This document shows, one piece after another, positions 51,384 through 61,091 of a stretch of 64,000 nt of DNA. This DNA is from Hyphomicrobiales bacterium (GTDB lineage: Bacteria; Pseudomonadota; Alphaproteobacteria; Rhizobiales; Rhizobiaceae), in the NCBI GenBank assembly GCA_900465675.1, contig UBJR01000012.1:62001-126000 (forward strand). Reading direction: 5' to 3'. The notes below the pieces were generated by a model. That model was given only the letters and a program-made list of their open reading frames with translations. It was not told the origin of the DNA and made no database searches. Position 1 is the stretch's first letter; the number at the start of each line of letters is the position of its first letter. The translations under genes and the position numbers were made by a program.

Positions 51384-53165
51384 ATGCATCAAGCCAGCAT
51401 ACACGGTCATTCCTTCCTGAAGAGAGGAAGCGAGGCCGCTGAGATCATTGCAAACTTCGACTGGTCGGCAACCTCGCTTGGGCCGATCAGCGGATGGTCG
51501 CCGACGCTGAGAAGCGTTTGCAGCCTGATCCTGAACTCCCCCGTGCCGATCGTGACGCTCTGGAACGAAGACGGCGTGATGATCTACAACGACGCCTATT
51601 CCGATTTCGCCGGCCGCCGTCATCCTAATCTCTTCGGCTCGAAGGTTCGCGAGGGCTGGCCTGAAGTCGCCGACTTCAACGACCATGTGATGAAGGTCGT
51701 GCTGGCTGGCGGGACGCTTGTCTATGAAGATCAGGAGCTGATGCTCTATCGCCGTGGCACCAGCGAGCCGGAGCGGCTGTGGACCAAGCTCGATTATTCG
51801 CCGATCTGCGACGAGACCGGAAAACCGGTCGCGGTCATGGCGATCGTCGTCGAGACAACGGCCAAGGTGAAGGCGGAACGTCAGCTCAGGGCCGAAAAGG
51901 CGCGGCTGCAGAAAATGTTCGAACAGGCGCCCGGCTTCGTGGCGACGATGAGCGGCGCGGATCACAGGTTCGAAATCGCCAATGCGGCGTATCAGCAGCT
52001 TGTCGGCCATCGCAACGTGATCGGCAAGACGATCCGCGAAGCGCTGCCCGAGGTCGAGGAGCAGGGGTTTGTGGCCCTGCTCGATCAGGTGCGCCGCACC
52101 GGCATCCCCTATATCGGCAGCGAACAGCTGGTGAAGCTGCAGCAACGGCCGGATGCCGAACTGATCGACCGCTACCTGGATTTCATCTACCAGCCGCTGA
52201 CCGGCGATGACGGCGAAATCGGCGGCATTTTCGTCCAAGGCTACGATGTCACCGAGCGCAAGGAAGCCGAGGACGCTGCGCGCGAAAGTGAATCGCGCTT
52301 CAGGCTGGTCGCCGAAAATGCCCCGGTCATGCTCTGGATGAGCGACGAGGCGATGCACTGCCTTTATCTCAACGCCTCGATGCGGCAGTTCTGGGGTGTG
52401 GCGGAGCGCGATATCTCGACATTCGACTGGAACGCCACGATCCATCCCGACGATGTCCCGCCGCTGATGGACCAGGTGACAAAGGCCGTCGCCAGGCGCG
52501 AGGCCTTTGCGGTCGAGGCGCGCTATCGCAACGACGAAGGCGAGTACCGCCTCGTGCACACCGACGCCCGGCCCCGCTTCGGCGTTCGCGGCGAGTTCCT
52601 CGGCATGATCGGCGTCAACAGCGATATCACCGACGCACGGCACGAGGAGGCGCGCCGCATCGCTCTGATCGATCTCGCAGACTGCATCCGCCAAACGACC
52701 GAACCGACTGAAATTGCTTATGCCGCAGCCGAAATCCTCGGCCGGGCCATGCACGTCACCCGGGCCGGTTACGGGATCATCGATCCGGTTGCCGAAACGG
52801 TGACGATCGAGCGGGACTGGAACGTTGCCGGCAATCGGAGCATTGCAGGCACGCTGCATTTTCGCGAATACGGCACCTATATCGACGACCTCAAGCGCAA
52901 CGAGACGGTGGTCTTTGCCGATGTCGACGAGGATCCGCGCACGGCTGCGACCTCCCATGCGCTGAAGGCGATCGGTGTCCATTCCGCCGTCACGGTTCCC
53001 TTGAGCGAGAATGGCCAGATTGCTGCCGTTCTCTTCCTCAACAACGCGGTGCCCCGCGAATGGCCGCAGGTCGAGCTCGATTTCATCCGTGATTTTGCCG
53101 AGCGCACCCGCACTGCCGTCGAACGCCGCCGCGCTGAAGAGGAAAGTCGCGGAACGCAGCGCTGA
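51384..53165 (+). CDS. Sensor half (PAS-PAS-PAS-GAF) of a frameshifted hybrid histidine kinase
   Basis: The 593-residue frame encodes an N-terminal PAS-like region common in rhizobial kinases (NFDWSATSLGPISGWSPTLR), two further PAS units with PAC tails (residues about 165-290, ending VQGYDVTERKEAEDAARESE, and about 300-420) and a GAF domain (about 430-585). It then stops abruptly in the linker helix (VERRRAEEESRGTQR) exactly where family members continue into the kinase core. That core follows in the +1 frame from about 53131. A loss of 11 bases of the unit GCGCTGAAGAG would explain the break. As read, the product is a sensor without a kinase. Confidence 0.8.
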   Translation: MHQASIHGHSFLKRGSEAAEIIANFDWSATSLGPISGWSPTLRSVCSLILNSPVPIVTLWNEDGVMIYNDAYSDFAGRRHPNLFGSKVREGWPEVADFNDHVMKVVLAGGTLVYEDQELMLYRRGTSEPERLWTKLDYSPICDETGKPVAVMAIVVETTAKVKAERQLRAEKARLQKMFEQAPGFVATMSGADHRFEIANAAYQQLVGHRNVIGKTIREALPEVEEQGFVALLDQVRRTGIPYIGSEQLVKLQQRPDAELIDRYLDFIYQPLTGDDGEIGGIFVQGYDVTERKEAEDAARESESRFRLVAENAPVMLWMSDEAMHCLYLNASMRQFWGVAERDISTFDWNATIHPDDVPPLMDQVTKAVARREAFAVEARYRNDEGEYRLVHTDARPRFGVRGEFLGMIGVNSDITDARHEEARRIALIDLADCIRQTTEPTEIAYAAAEILGRAMHVTRAGYGIIDPVAETVTIERDWNVAGNRSIAGTLHFREYGTYIDDLKRNETVVFADVDEDPRTAATSHALKAIGVHSAVTVPLSENGQIAAVLFLNNAVPREWPQVELDFIRDFAERTRTAVERRRAEEESRGTQR

Positions 53166-55083
53166 ACTCGACCGCGTCTGGCGCAACGCGGGCGACATTC
53201 TCGTCGTCATGCGGCCCGATGGCGAAGTGCGGGCGATCAATCCGGCATGGTCCGGGCTGCTCGGCCACCGCCGGAAGGAAGTGGCGGGTCACCGCATGTG
53301 TGAGTTTCTGGTGACCGGTGACGCAACGGTCTTCGACACCGCCCTGAAGCAGGCCGTTTCCGGCGGCGAGCTGCAGGGTGTCGAGCTGCGGTTCAACCAC
53401 AAGCAAGGCGGCCAACGCACTGTTTCCTGGCGGTTTTCCTTCGAGCAGGAGATGGTCTATGCCTATGGGCGGGACGTCACGGCCGAGAAAGAACAGGCCG
53501 CGGCACTACAGGAAGCCGAAGAGCTGATCCGGCAAACGCAGAAGATGGAAGCGATCGGCCAGCTGACCGGTGGCGTTGCGCATGATTTCAACAACTTGCT
53601 ACAGGTTGTTGCCGGTAATCTCTATCTTCTGAGCAAGGATGTCGTCGGCAACGAGCGCGCGCAGAGGCGCATCGATCACGCGCTTGCCGGCGTCAATCGT
53701 GGCTCGAAACTTGCGAGCCAGCTACTCGCCTTCGGTCGGCGCCAGCCGCTTGAGCCGAAGGTCGTCAATGTCGGGCGCTTCGTCGCCAATATGGGCGAGA
53801 TGCTGCGGCGGACCATCGGCGAAGCCATCGAGATCGAGACGATCCGCGCCGGAGGATTGTGGAACACCTTCGTCGATCCGGTGCAGATCGAAAACGCCAT
53901 CCTCAATCTGGCGATCAATGCCCGCGATGCGATGGATGGAAGCGGCAAGCTGACGATCGAGGTCGGCAACGCCTTTATCGACGACGACTACGCGCGCCGG
54001 CATGCCGATGTCAGCGCCGGGCAATATGTGATGCTGGCGGTCAGCGACACCGGGTCCGGCATGCCGCCCGAGGTCATCGGCAAGGTGTTCGAACCGTTCT
54101 TTTCGACCAAGCCTGTCGGCAAGGGAACCGGACTCGGCCTTTCGATGGTCTACGGCTTCGTCAAGCAATCCGGCGGCCACGTGAAGATCTATTCGGAGAT
54201 CGGACAAGGCACCACCGTTCGTCTCTATCTGCCGCGCACTCTGGAAGAAGAGGATCTGCTGACCGAAGGCGACCATGGCCCGGCGACCGGCGGCCAGGAG
54301 ACCATCCTTGTTGCCGAGGACGACGAGGAAGTTCGTGCCACCGTTGTCGAGATGCTTGCCGATCTCGGCTACAGCATCCTGAAGGCCAAGGACGCAGCCA
54401 GCGCACTGACGGTCATCGAAAGCGGCATTCCGATCGATCTGCTGTTCACCGACGTCGTCATGCCCGGACCGCTGAAAAGTGCGGAATTGGCGCGCAAGGC
54501 GAAAGAGCGCCTGCCCGATGTCGCCGTGCTGTTCACATCTGGTTATACGGAGAACTCGATCGTCCACGGCGGGCGGCTGGATGCCGGCGTCGATCTCCTG
54601 TCCAAGCCCTATAGCCGCGAGGCCCTCGCCCGCAAGATCCGCCACGTTCTGAACAATCAGCGCCAGCGCAATCTGGCGCGCGCCGCGCAGGGCGAACGGC
54701 GGAGCGCCGCAGCTGCGGCCCCGGCGGCGTCGTTGCGGATCCTCTATGTCGAGGACGACGATTTCATCCGCATGGATACCGCCGAGATGCTGCAGCAATC
54801 CGGGCACCGCGTCAGCGAGGCAGGCAGCGCAGAAGAGGCGCTGGCGAAGCTGTCACCCGACAGTTTCGACCTGTTGCTGACCGATGTCGGCCTGCCCGGC
54901 CTCTCGGGCGCCGAGCTGGCGAAGAAGGCGCGCGCCCTCGATCCCCAGCTCCCCGTGATCTTTGCGACAGGCAATACGTCTGTCGCAGGCTTCGAGGCAG
55001 ATCAAAGCGCGCTTGTTCTTCTCAAGCCCTATAGCCAGGCCGATCTCGCCGCCGCAGTCTTAAGGCAGACGCGCCCGCGTTAG
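53131..55083 (+). pseudogene. Kinase and double-receiver half of the frameshifted hybrid histidine kinase
   Basis: Continuing from the linker (ALKRKVAERSAELDRVWRNA), this frame encodes a PAS domain, a histidine-kinase core with phospho-acceptor GGVAHDFNNLLQ, ATPase motifs NLAINARDAMDG and DTGSGMPPEVIGK with GKGTGLGLSMVYGF, then two receiver domains (acidic residues VAEDDEE with target aspartate in LLFTDVVMPG; YVEDDDF with LLLTDVGLPG). It has no clear start of its own: an ATG at 53011 would force 40 residues of out-of-frame sequence, and ATG 53209 removes part of the PAS. It is therefore best seen as the 3' half of one gene of about 1,230 codons, either broken or split by a sequencing error. 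Confidence 0.75.
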
Positions 55084-55107
55084 CGGGCGCTATCCTGCCG
55101 ATCGGCA

Positions 55108-58100
55108 TCAGCCCTTCTGCAGTTTCCAGGTCCGGATTTCGAAGGGCATGATGTCGGCAGCACCTTTCCGCTCCATCGGTTCCTCAAGGATGTTCAACGC
55201 GCCGGATGCCTTCCATCCGGAGGGCAGCGACAGCGAAAGCTTGCCGCGGCGCCCGGCCGGTTCGTAGAGGCGCAGCACCAGCCCCTCGCCCTCCTCTGCA
55301 GGCTTCAGGCCCGAGAAGGCCACAGGCGTGCCCGTAACGCCGACAGGCGACAGCGTTCCGGTTGCCAGTCCGCTTGCCTCGACCGTCATCAGCGGCTGGT
55401 TGAGATCCAGTGCCTCGTCGAGAACGCCGCCCTCATGCCAGGCGCCTTCGTGCGGCATCAGCGCATAGGTGAATTTCTGCGCGCCTTCATCGGCAAGCGG
55501 ATCGGGATAGACGGGCGCGCGCACGATGCTCATGCCGATGACATTGCCGCGGGCGCTGTGGCCATACTTGGCATTGTTGAGCAGCGCCACGCCGAAGCCC
55601 GGCTCGCTGATATCGACGAAGCGGTGGGCGGCGGCTTCGAACATCGCCTGTTCCCAAGAGGTGTTCGTATGGGTCGCGCGCTCGACCACGCCATAAGCGC
55701 ATTCGAACGTTGCCTGCCGGGCGCTGATGGCGACCGGGTTCAGGGTGCGCAGCATCGTGCGGCGGTCGTGCCAGTCGATCTCGGTCTCGATATCGAGGCG
55801 CTTGGCATTGGCCGTCAGAACATAGGTGTTGGTGACGCGCGAATTCCGGTAGCGGTGCACGACGCGGATCGCCGCCCGCGACGGACCGCTCTCGATCAGC
55901 TCGATGCTATCAGGCGTATCGAGGCGGATCGCCTTGGCGGTATAGTCGGCATCGACATCCCAGGCATCCCAATTGCGCGGCTTGTCGGCCGGATAGACCC
56001 AGAGCTGGTTGGCTGAGCCATCGACCGCCTCACGGCCGCTTGCCTTGTGGATCAGGCTCGTCACCGAGCCATCCGTGCCGATTGTCACGGAGAGATGCTC
56101 GTTCTCCAGCACCTGCCTGGCTGCCTTCAGGCCGCTGGCAGGCTTCAGAGCGCTGCGATCGAAAACCGCGACGGAAAGCGGCGCGACGATATCGGCAGAC
56201 GAAATGGCCGTTCCGTCAGGCAGCGTGGCGTTCAGCGGCCGCGCTGCAAGCGACGGATTGACCACCAGAAGCGCAGATGATGCCGCGCCCCTTGGCAGGA
56301 CAGAGGCGAGCGCGGTCAGGCCTGCCGCCTGCTCCTGGCGGGCGTTGCCGATCACGCCGTCGAGCTCGTGTTCGGCATCGGCATAGACCTCGCGGATGCT
56401 TGACCCCGGCAGGATGTCGTGGAACTCATTCTTCAACACCACGCGCCAATCGCTTTCGAGGCTCCGCGGCTTTTCCGCGCCCAGCATATGGGCGAGCGAG
56501 GCAATGGTTTCAGCGGTGATCAGCGCACGCTCGGCCTGGCGATGCTTGCGCTTGACCCCACTCTGCGTCGTCAGTGTGGCGCGGTGGAGTTCGAGATAGA
56601 TTTCCCCATCCCAGACCGGCAGCTGCTTTTCCGCCGCGGTCTTGTGCGCCTGTTCGTAATAGCCTTTCACCGTGCCCCAGCGGGCCTGCGGGATCGCCGG
56701 GAAATCGCGCAGCTGCAGCTCGCGCTCGACCATTTCAGGCGTCACGCCGCCACCGCCATCGCCGTAACCGACGGCCAGAAGCGAGGTCTCGTGCTGGGTC
56801 TTTCCGCGGAAATTCTTCCAGGTCGGCACGAAGCAATCCGGCTGCACGAAGCCGTTATAGCCATGCATCGGATTGTCGAATGTATGGGTCAGCACCTGGC
56901 TGCCATCGAGGCCCTTCCACCAGAACAGATCGGAGGGAATATGGTTGGTCTCGCTCCAGTTGACCTTGATGGTGAAGAAGCTGTCGATGCCGCCAAGCTT
57001 GAGGATCTGCGGCAAGGCGCCCGAAAAACCGAAGCAATCCGGCAGCCAGCAGACGCTGTGGCGGATGCCGAAAGTTTTCTCAAAATAGCGCTGACCATAG
57101 AGAACCTGGCGGACCAGGCTTTCGCCTGTCGGCATATTGGTATCGGGCTCGACCCACATGCCGCCGACCGTTTCCCATTTGCCTTCGGCGACCTTGGCCT
57201 TGATCCTCTCCAACAGCGCCGGATCATCCTCTTCCATCTGCGCATAATAATGGGCGGTGGACTGATTAAAGCGGAAATCGCCGGAGCGCTCCATCAGCGA
57301 CAGGGCGGTATTGAAGGTACGGCGCATCTTCCGGCGGGTCTCGTTATACGGCCACAGCCAGGCGAGATCGATATGGGCGTGGCCGGTCAAAAGCAGTTCG
57401 CCATTCGGCGGGAAGCGCTTCTGCAGTTCCTTCAGCCTGATCGTCAGCGCATCGAAAGCTGCCTGCGCCGTGGCGCTCTGCTGGTCGTCGAGCCCGGCCG
57501 GATCATCCTGCAGCTCAGGCAATTCCCAGATCCTCTGCTGCATGACCGCACCCGACGTGCGGGACACATAGGCAGCCGTATCCGACGGCCAGTCGAGACT
57601 GCTGAGCGCCTGTTCGGCCGCTTCGATCATATGCGCGACAGCTTCGTGCCCGTCGAGCACATCGACAGCTTCGGTGATCTGCCGCAGCAGCAGATGCAGC
57701 CGGTGAACCGGCTCGTCCAGCCAGATCAGCCGCGCCTTGTTCAGCCGCGGCGCACGGTTGGGCTCGCCGAAGGGGAAACGCGCGACGCTCTCCGTCGAAA
57801 TGGAAAACTCGCGGCCCCTGACAGGAAACTCCTGATGATAGGGATCGAGCCCGAACGTCTCGGCTTCCTCACCGCCGTAGTTAAGCGTGACCAGACTTTC
57901 GCCACCGAGATCGAGCTGCAGGCGGATCTTGTCCAGCGGCCAGTCGGCCGGCGCTTTTGCCGAAGCGGAAAAATGCACCGTGCCCTTGCGATGCGGCCAA
58001 TCCTGGTGATGGGCGATCGGCTCGCCGTCGAAGGTCCAGCCGTCGATTTCCACGCTCTGCCTGTCGCGCCAATGGGCGAGTTCGGCGGTGCGTGCTTTCA

Positions 58101-58134
58101 GGCTGTCGAGACGCTGGGCAATGGTGAGAGACAT
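55108..58134 (-). CDS. Alpha-mannosidase, glycoside hydrolase family 38
   Basis: The 1008-residue enzyme removes terminal alpha-linked mannose. The GH38 catalytic domain shows the zinc ligands in LLTGHAHIDLAWLWPYNETR (H254, D256), the segment VGGMWVEPDTNMPTGESLVR and the nucleophile aspartate in CWLPDCFGFSGALPQI (D366); the remaining beta-rich domains complete the family layout. There is no signal peptide, so it is cytoplasmic and would act on imported glycans. It stands alone, convergent with the hybrid kinase gene, 25 bases between stops. Confidence 0.95.
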   Translation of the reverse strand: MSLTIAQRLDSLKARTAELAHWRDRQSVEIDGWTFDGEPIAHHQDWPHRKGTVHFSASAKAPADWPLDKIRLQLDLGGESLVTLNYGGEEAETFGLDPYHQEFPVRGREFSISTESVARFPFGEPNRAPRLNKARLIWLDEPVHRLHLLLRQITEAVDVLDGHEAVAHMIEAAEQALSSLDWPSDTAAYVSRTSGAVMQQRIWELPELQDDPAGLDDQQSATAQAAFDALTIRLKELQKRFPPNGELLLTGHAHIDLAWLWPYNETRRKMRRTFNTALSLMERSGDFRFNQSTAHYYAQMEEDDPALLERIKAKVAEGKWETVGGMWVEPDTNMPTGESLVRQVLYGQRYFEKTFGIRHSVCWLPDCFGFSGALPQILKLGGIDSFFTIKVNWSETNHIPSDLFWWKGLDGSQVLTHTFDNPMHGYNGFVQPDCFVPTWKNFRGKTQHETSLLAVGYGDGGGGVTPEMVERELQLRDFPAIPQARWGTVKGYYEQAHKTAAEKQLPVWDGEIYLELHRATLTTQSGVKRKHRQAERALITAETIASLAHMLGAEKPRSLESDWRVVLKNEFHDILPGSSIREVYADAEHELDGVIGNARQEQAAGLTALASVLPRGAASSALLVVNPSLAARPLNATLPDGTAISSADIVAPLSVAVFDRSALKPASGLKAARQVLENEHLSVTIGTDGSVTSLIHKASGREAVDGSANQLWVYPADKPRNWDAWDVDADYTAKAIRLDTPDSIELIESGPSRAAIRVVHRYRNSRVTNTYVLTANAKRLDIETEIDWHDRRTMLRTLNPVAISARQATFECAYGVVERATHTNTSWEQAMFEAAAHRFVDISEPGFGVALLNNAKYGHSARGNVIGMSIVRAPVYPDPLADEGAQKFTYALMPHEGAWHEGGVLDEALDLNQPLMTVEASGLATGTLSPVGVTGTPVAFSGLKPAEEGEGLVLRLYEPAGRRGKLSLSLPSGWKASGALNILEEPMERKGAADIMPFEIRTWKLQKG

Positions 58135-58734
58135 GGCGTGTCCTATCGAATGATGTCGAATGCTCGGGCGGGGAGAGTGGAATGGCGCGGACGAGCCGCC
58201 AGCGGCACGGCTCCGTCTCCTCCAACAGATCGCGCGGCCCTCTTAGATTAAGTAACTTTGTTTTCACGTCAAGCGCGAGAAATCAGTTGCGAGACTTTCG
58301 GGTGTTGTAGACGCCCCAATCTATTTGCCGGAAAACGCCCTCGTTCTTCCAGAATTCCCTTTAAGTGGTTTCCGCAGTTGCGAAACGCCCGCCAAATAAC
58401 AAAAATCTGCGTGTGGAGATTTCAGCAGGCGGGCGGTCGGTGTTTCTGAATGACCGTCAGCAACAACATCCTCCTATCGGGAAGGATGGGTCTTGGGCGG
58501 AAAGTTTTGGCCTCTCAAGATCCACACAAGAGCCCTTTAAGCCGTCGAGGATAGGGAATAGAAAGCTCATCCGAACCGGTCGGTGATTGAAGTCGGACAG
58601 AGGGACATGCCGAGAGGTTGAACCCCCTTCGACCCGTTGGAAGTGGCACTCTGATCATGTGACACGCGCCCTTCCCGAGCCGTTGGCCATCCCGAAAGGC
58701 TACTCCAAGAATTCTAGTAGCGTTGCGGCCGACG
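58135..58734. other. Gene-poor stretch upstream of the mannosidase
   Basis: No convincing coding frame is visible. The first 120 bases must hold the mannosidase promoter. From about 58245 the sequence becomes visibly richer in A and T than the region before it, which marks the start of the atypical terminal segment. No tRNA, integrase or direct repeat long enough to be an attachment site was found. Confidence 0.5.
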
Positions 58735-59022
58735 TCATCCTCCTTTCGGAGTGCCATTCGGGACGCAAATTAATCGATACATCGGCGTCAACCATTCGCT
58801 TGCGTAGCCTGCAATGGGCTTGCCGCCTTCGTCATGCATGACGGCTTCGTAAGCCGCCATCAGTGTAGCGCCCCAAAGCTGCCTGTCTCGCGTGTCAAAC
58901 AGAAAGAAATCTCCGTCATCCATTTCGTACTCGTGGTCCAGCTGGACCGCGAAACACTCTGAGTAGCCGAGATCGATGAGGTCGGAGAGAAGAATTGATT
59001 TCGGACAGGAAACTTTGTTCAT
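58735..59022 (-). CDS. Hypothetical acidic protein, 95 aa
   Basis: The frame from ATG 59022 encodes an acidic protein (SDLIDLGYSECFAVQLDHEY, MDDGDFFLFDTRDRQLWGAT, YEAVMHDEGGKPIAGYASEW). Composition is that of a folded soluble protein with several aromatic residues, but there is only a weak ribosome site. I do not recognise a family. It is isolated in an AT-richer region with no related neighbours. Confidence 0.4.
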   Translation of the reverse strand: MNKVSCPKSILLSDLIDLGYSECFAVQLDHEYEMDDGDFFLFDTRDRQLWGATLMAAYEAVMHDEGGKPIAGYASEWLTPMYRLICVPNGTPKGG

Positions 59023-59850
59023 AGCGGTGGCAAAGACACAATATCTGACATGGTCCAGCAATATTCATGACGGCGCAAACCAAAAATCGCCCATCGCGTA
59101 TTCTCAACGCCCCAATCTGGTTTCTTTAGCAGCCACTCGGTGCTCCCGGCGGTCCAGGCGAGGACTTGGCTGCGTGAAGCCAAGAGACACGAAAGTTCCA
59201 TGGTGCAGGTCCGATGTGCCAGCCAGAACACCGGACAAACCGGATAGGAGCGAAAAAATCGATACGGACGGGCGTTCACTTGGCGGCCGTACTTTAGCAA
59301 TCGACCAACGCGGGTTCAGCAGTTGCGCCGACCGTTACTTCGACGCAGAATCAACATCGACCTCTGCGAGATTTTCGATGTCCATAGTTTCCTCGGCCTA
59401 CCCTTTTCCCAATGACCTCGATATTCCAGCCAACCGATTGGGCTGGAGGGAGTCGACCGGTGCGGACACACCAATGATGATGCTAGGACAAGGATATGTT
59501 CAATATGCGTGCCAAGGACCTGGTGCCTCTGAGTTCTGCATAAATCTTCTAGGTGGCGTAGCAGATTCTCGAGACGAGCCGGAGTGTCTCTTCGCCGCCT
59601 CTATGGACGGCTATGATCCATTCTTTCTTCGCTGGAAGAGTGGACAGACAGGTCGCCTTGGTTGCTTCAGCGGTTTTGTGATTTCGCGCATCAAGAAATC
59701 GAAGATTGTCACCCTCTGTTGGCGGCAAGATCTCAATGACCAAACAGTTCAGGCTTTCTTCACCATCCCGTTCAATCTCTTGCAACATCCGGTAGAGCGT
59801 TAAGCGTTGTAGACTACCAGTGCCTTCGTTTTTTTGAGAAGGGCACTGAT
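59023..59850. other. Stretch without a convincing gene
   Basis: Open frames exist on both strands here (for example 59549-59884 minus and 58976-59803 plus), but none has a good ribosome site, a recognisable motif or ordinary rhizobial codon bias, and they overlap each other. The last 33 bases form a hairpin before the next gene. It may hold decayed genes. Confidence 0.4.
59818..59848 (+). promoter_or_regulatory. Hairpin that covers the ribosome site of the following gene
   Basis: CAGTGCC-TTC (59818-59827) pairs with GAA-G-GGCACTG (59838-59848) with one bulged G and a 10-base, T-rich loop. The 3' arm contains the GAAGGG ribosome site, and the hairpin ends 2 bases before ATG 59851, so folding should block translation of that gene. 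Confidence 0.5.
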
Positions 59851-60789
59851 ATGGCAATGAGATTGTTTCGCGCAATTGGTTCACAGGGATCGCGGTTTGC
59901 CTGGGAGGTCAAAGATGGTGATCGTCCGTTCACCTGTCCATCCTGCGGCGTTAGCGTTGAGCATGTAAACAGCTACATCACGAAAGGGGAAGATGCGCGA
60001 CTGCGTCGTGAGGTTCCCGCCTGTTTCCGGTTGACCAAAGGAGAGAGCCACAAGGATACATGTTCGCACTCCGTTCCTGGCGCAGTATCGATTCTAATGA
60101 GGGAGTCCGAAGCTGTCGAGGATCGCGCAGAGCCCGAATTCGAAGTAGATCGTGGCCAAATCAAGTTTCGTCTCAACATTCCGACCGTCATTGCAAAGAA
60201 GGTAAAGGCTGCATCGAGCGAGGAGTCGTTTGGTCAGCGCACTGGGAGAATTCTAAAAGAGGGGCGCCTCGATAACTTTGTCCGCTCGGCTGTGGGCCTC
60301 GCTCAAATTTGGAATGCGATTGAAGGATCGAATGAACGGTCCCAATTGAGCGAGCTTGTAAAGATCGCGGATCGCAGCAAAGAACTATCGTGGAGCCGCT
60401 TCTTTTATTCACCGAAGTCTTACCCAACGCTCCTCAAATCACTCAAAGACGGCGGTCGCAGTGTCGCGGTACTTGTTTCCATAAATGAGATCTATGAAAG
60501 CGCTGGAGATGACGAGATCAGTCTCGTTCACTGCTCGTCCGTCGTGCTAGATGCCAAAACAAACACGCAGGTCGCCCCCTCACTGTGGATTCCGAATGGT
60601 CTGGCCGAAAGATTGGTAGTAAACGCGCAATACATCGCGTTCGGTTTTTGGCGGGAGACAAAGCCTAACGAGTGGGAATCGCAGGATAAGACCAGAAAAA
60701 TCCTCTATCGAAACGTCACGCTCAACATCGAACGAGCAGCACAATTCGCACGAGTGCTTGTCCCATCCGAAGACGACTTGGAAGCATGA
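59851..60789 (+). CDS. Hypothetical protein with N-terminal zinc-finger-like cysteines, 312 aa
   Basis: The N-terminal 75 residues contain C-P-S-C (FTCPSCGVSVEHVNSY) followed by ACFRLTKGESHKDTCSHSV, a C-x2-C plus H/C pattern able to bind zinc. The rest is a mixed alpha/beta region of unknown kind (SWSRFFYSPKSYPTLLKSLK, GRSVAVLVSINEIYESAGDD). ATG 59851 follows GAAGGG that lies inside a hairpin. Codon use is less GC-biased than in the first 58 kb. The zinc-finger-like head plus unknown body is reminiscent of proteins on mobile islands, but I cannot assign a family. Confidence 0.7.
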   Translation: MAMRLFRAIGSQGSRFAWEVKDGDRPFTCPSCGVSVEHVNSYITKGEDARLRREVPACFRLTKGESHKDTCSHSVPGAVSILMRESEAVEDRAEPEFEVDRGQIKFRLNIPTVIAKKVKAASSEESFGQRTGRILKEGRLDNFVRSAVGLAQIWNAIEGSNERSQLSELVKIADRSKELSWSRFFYSPKSYPTLLKSLKDGGRSVAVLVSINEIYESAGDDEISLVHCSSVVLDAKTNTQVAPSLWIPNGLAERLVVNAQYIAFGFWRETKPNEWESQDKTRKILYRNVTLNIERAAQFARVLVPSEDDLEA

Positions 60790-61091
60790 AAGGGTACGGG
60801 CTGATACGGGTTCCATGCTTTGATCGGCCAATACCTTCTGCTCCTAGTTTCATGCGACGGGCGGGCAACGAATGCGGGGAAACCGTCGACAGTGCAGCTC
60901 AGCTCCGCGACCTTCACATTTATTACATCGCCATCGCCGCTGAAGTTGCTTCGTTACGAAGGGGCTTCTCGGAAAAATACTAACCGCTTGGCGACCGTTT
61001 TGAGTAGTTATCGCCACTCGTCTAATCATTGAAAATTTTCCGTTGTTCTGAGATAGTCATTCGGGATGGGGCTCCTGATGGTATTACATCG
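60790..61091. other. Intergenic region
   Basis: No supported gene or strong hairpin. An open frame continues from TTG 61029 into the next gene but has no ribosome site; the signal peptide at 61092 marks the better start. The promoter of the next gene must lie here. Confidence 0.4.

Noticed and set aside
51345..53240. 631-codon minus-strand frame opposite the kinase sensor
   Set aside because: The plus strand encodes recognisable PAS and GAF domains; the antisense frame does not.
56419..58251. 610-codon plus-strand frame opposite the alpha-mannosidase
   Set aside because: The mannosidase frame has all GH38 catalytic residues.
58310..59117. Short direct repeat CGCCCCAATCT at about 58310 and 59107 as an attachment site
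   Set aside because: Only 11 bases long, not next to a tRNA or integrase, so chance is the simpler reading.
58976..59803. 275-codon plus-strand frame
   Set aside because: Serine/arginine-rich composition without motif or ribosome site, and it overlaps the start of the opposing 95-residue gene.
59549..59884. 111-codon minus-strand frame
   Set aside because: No motif, weak start, and it conflicts with the promoter and hairpin of the cysteine-rich gene; treated as undecided and not annotated.
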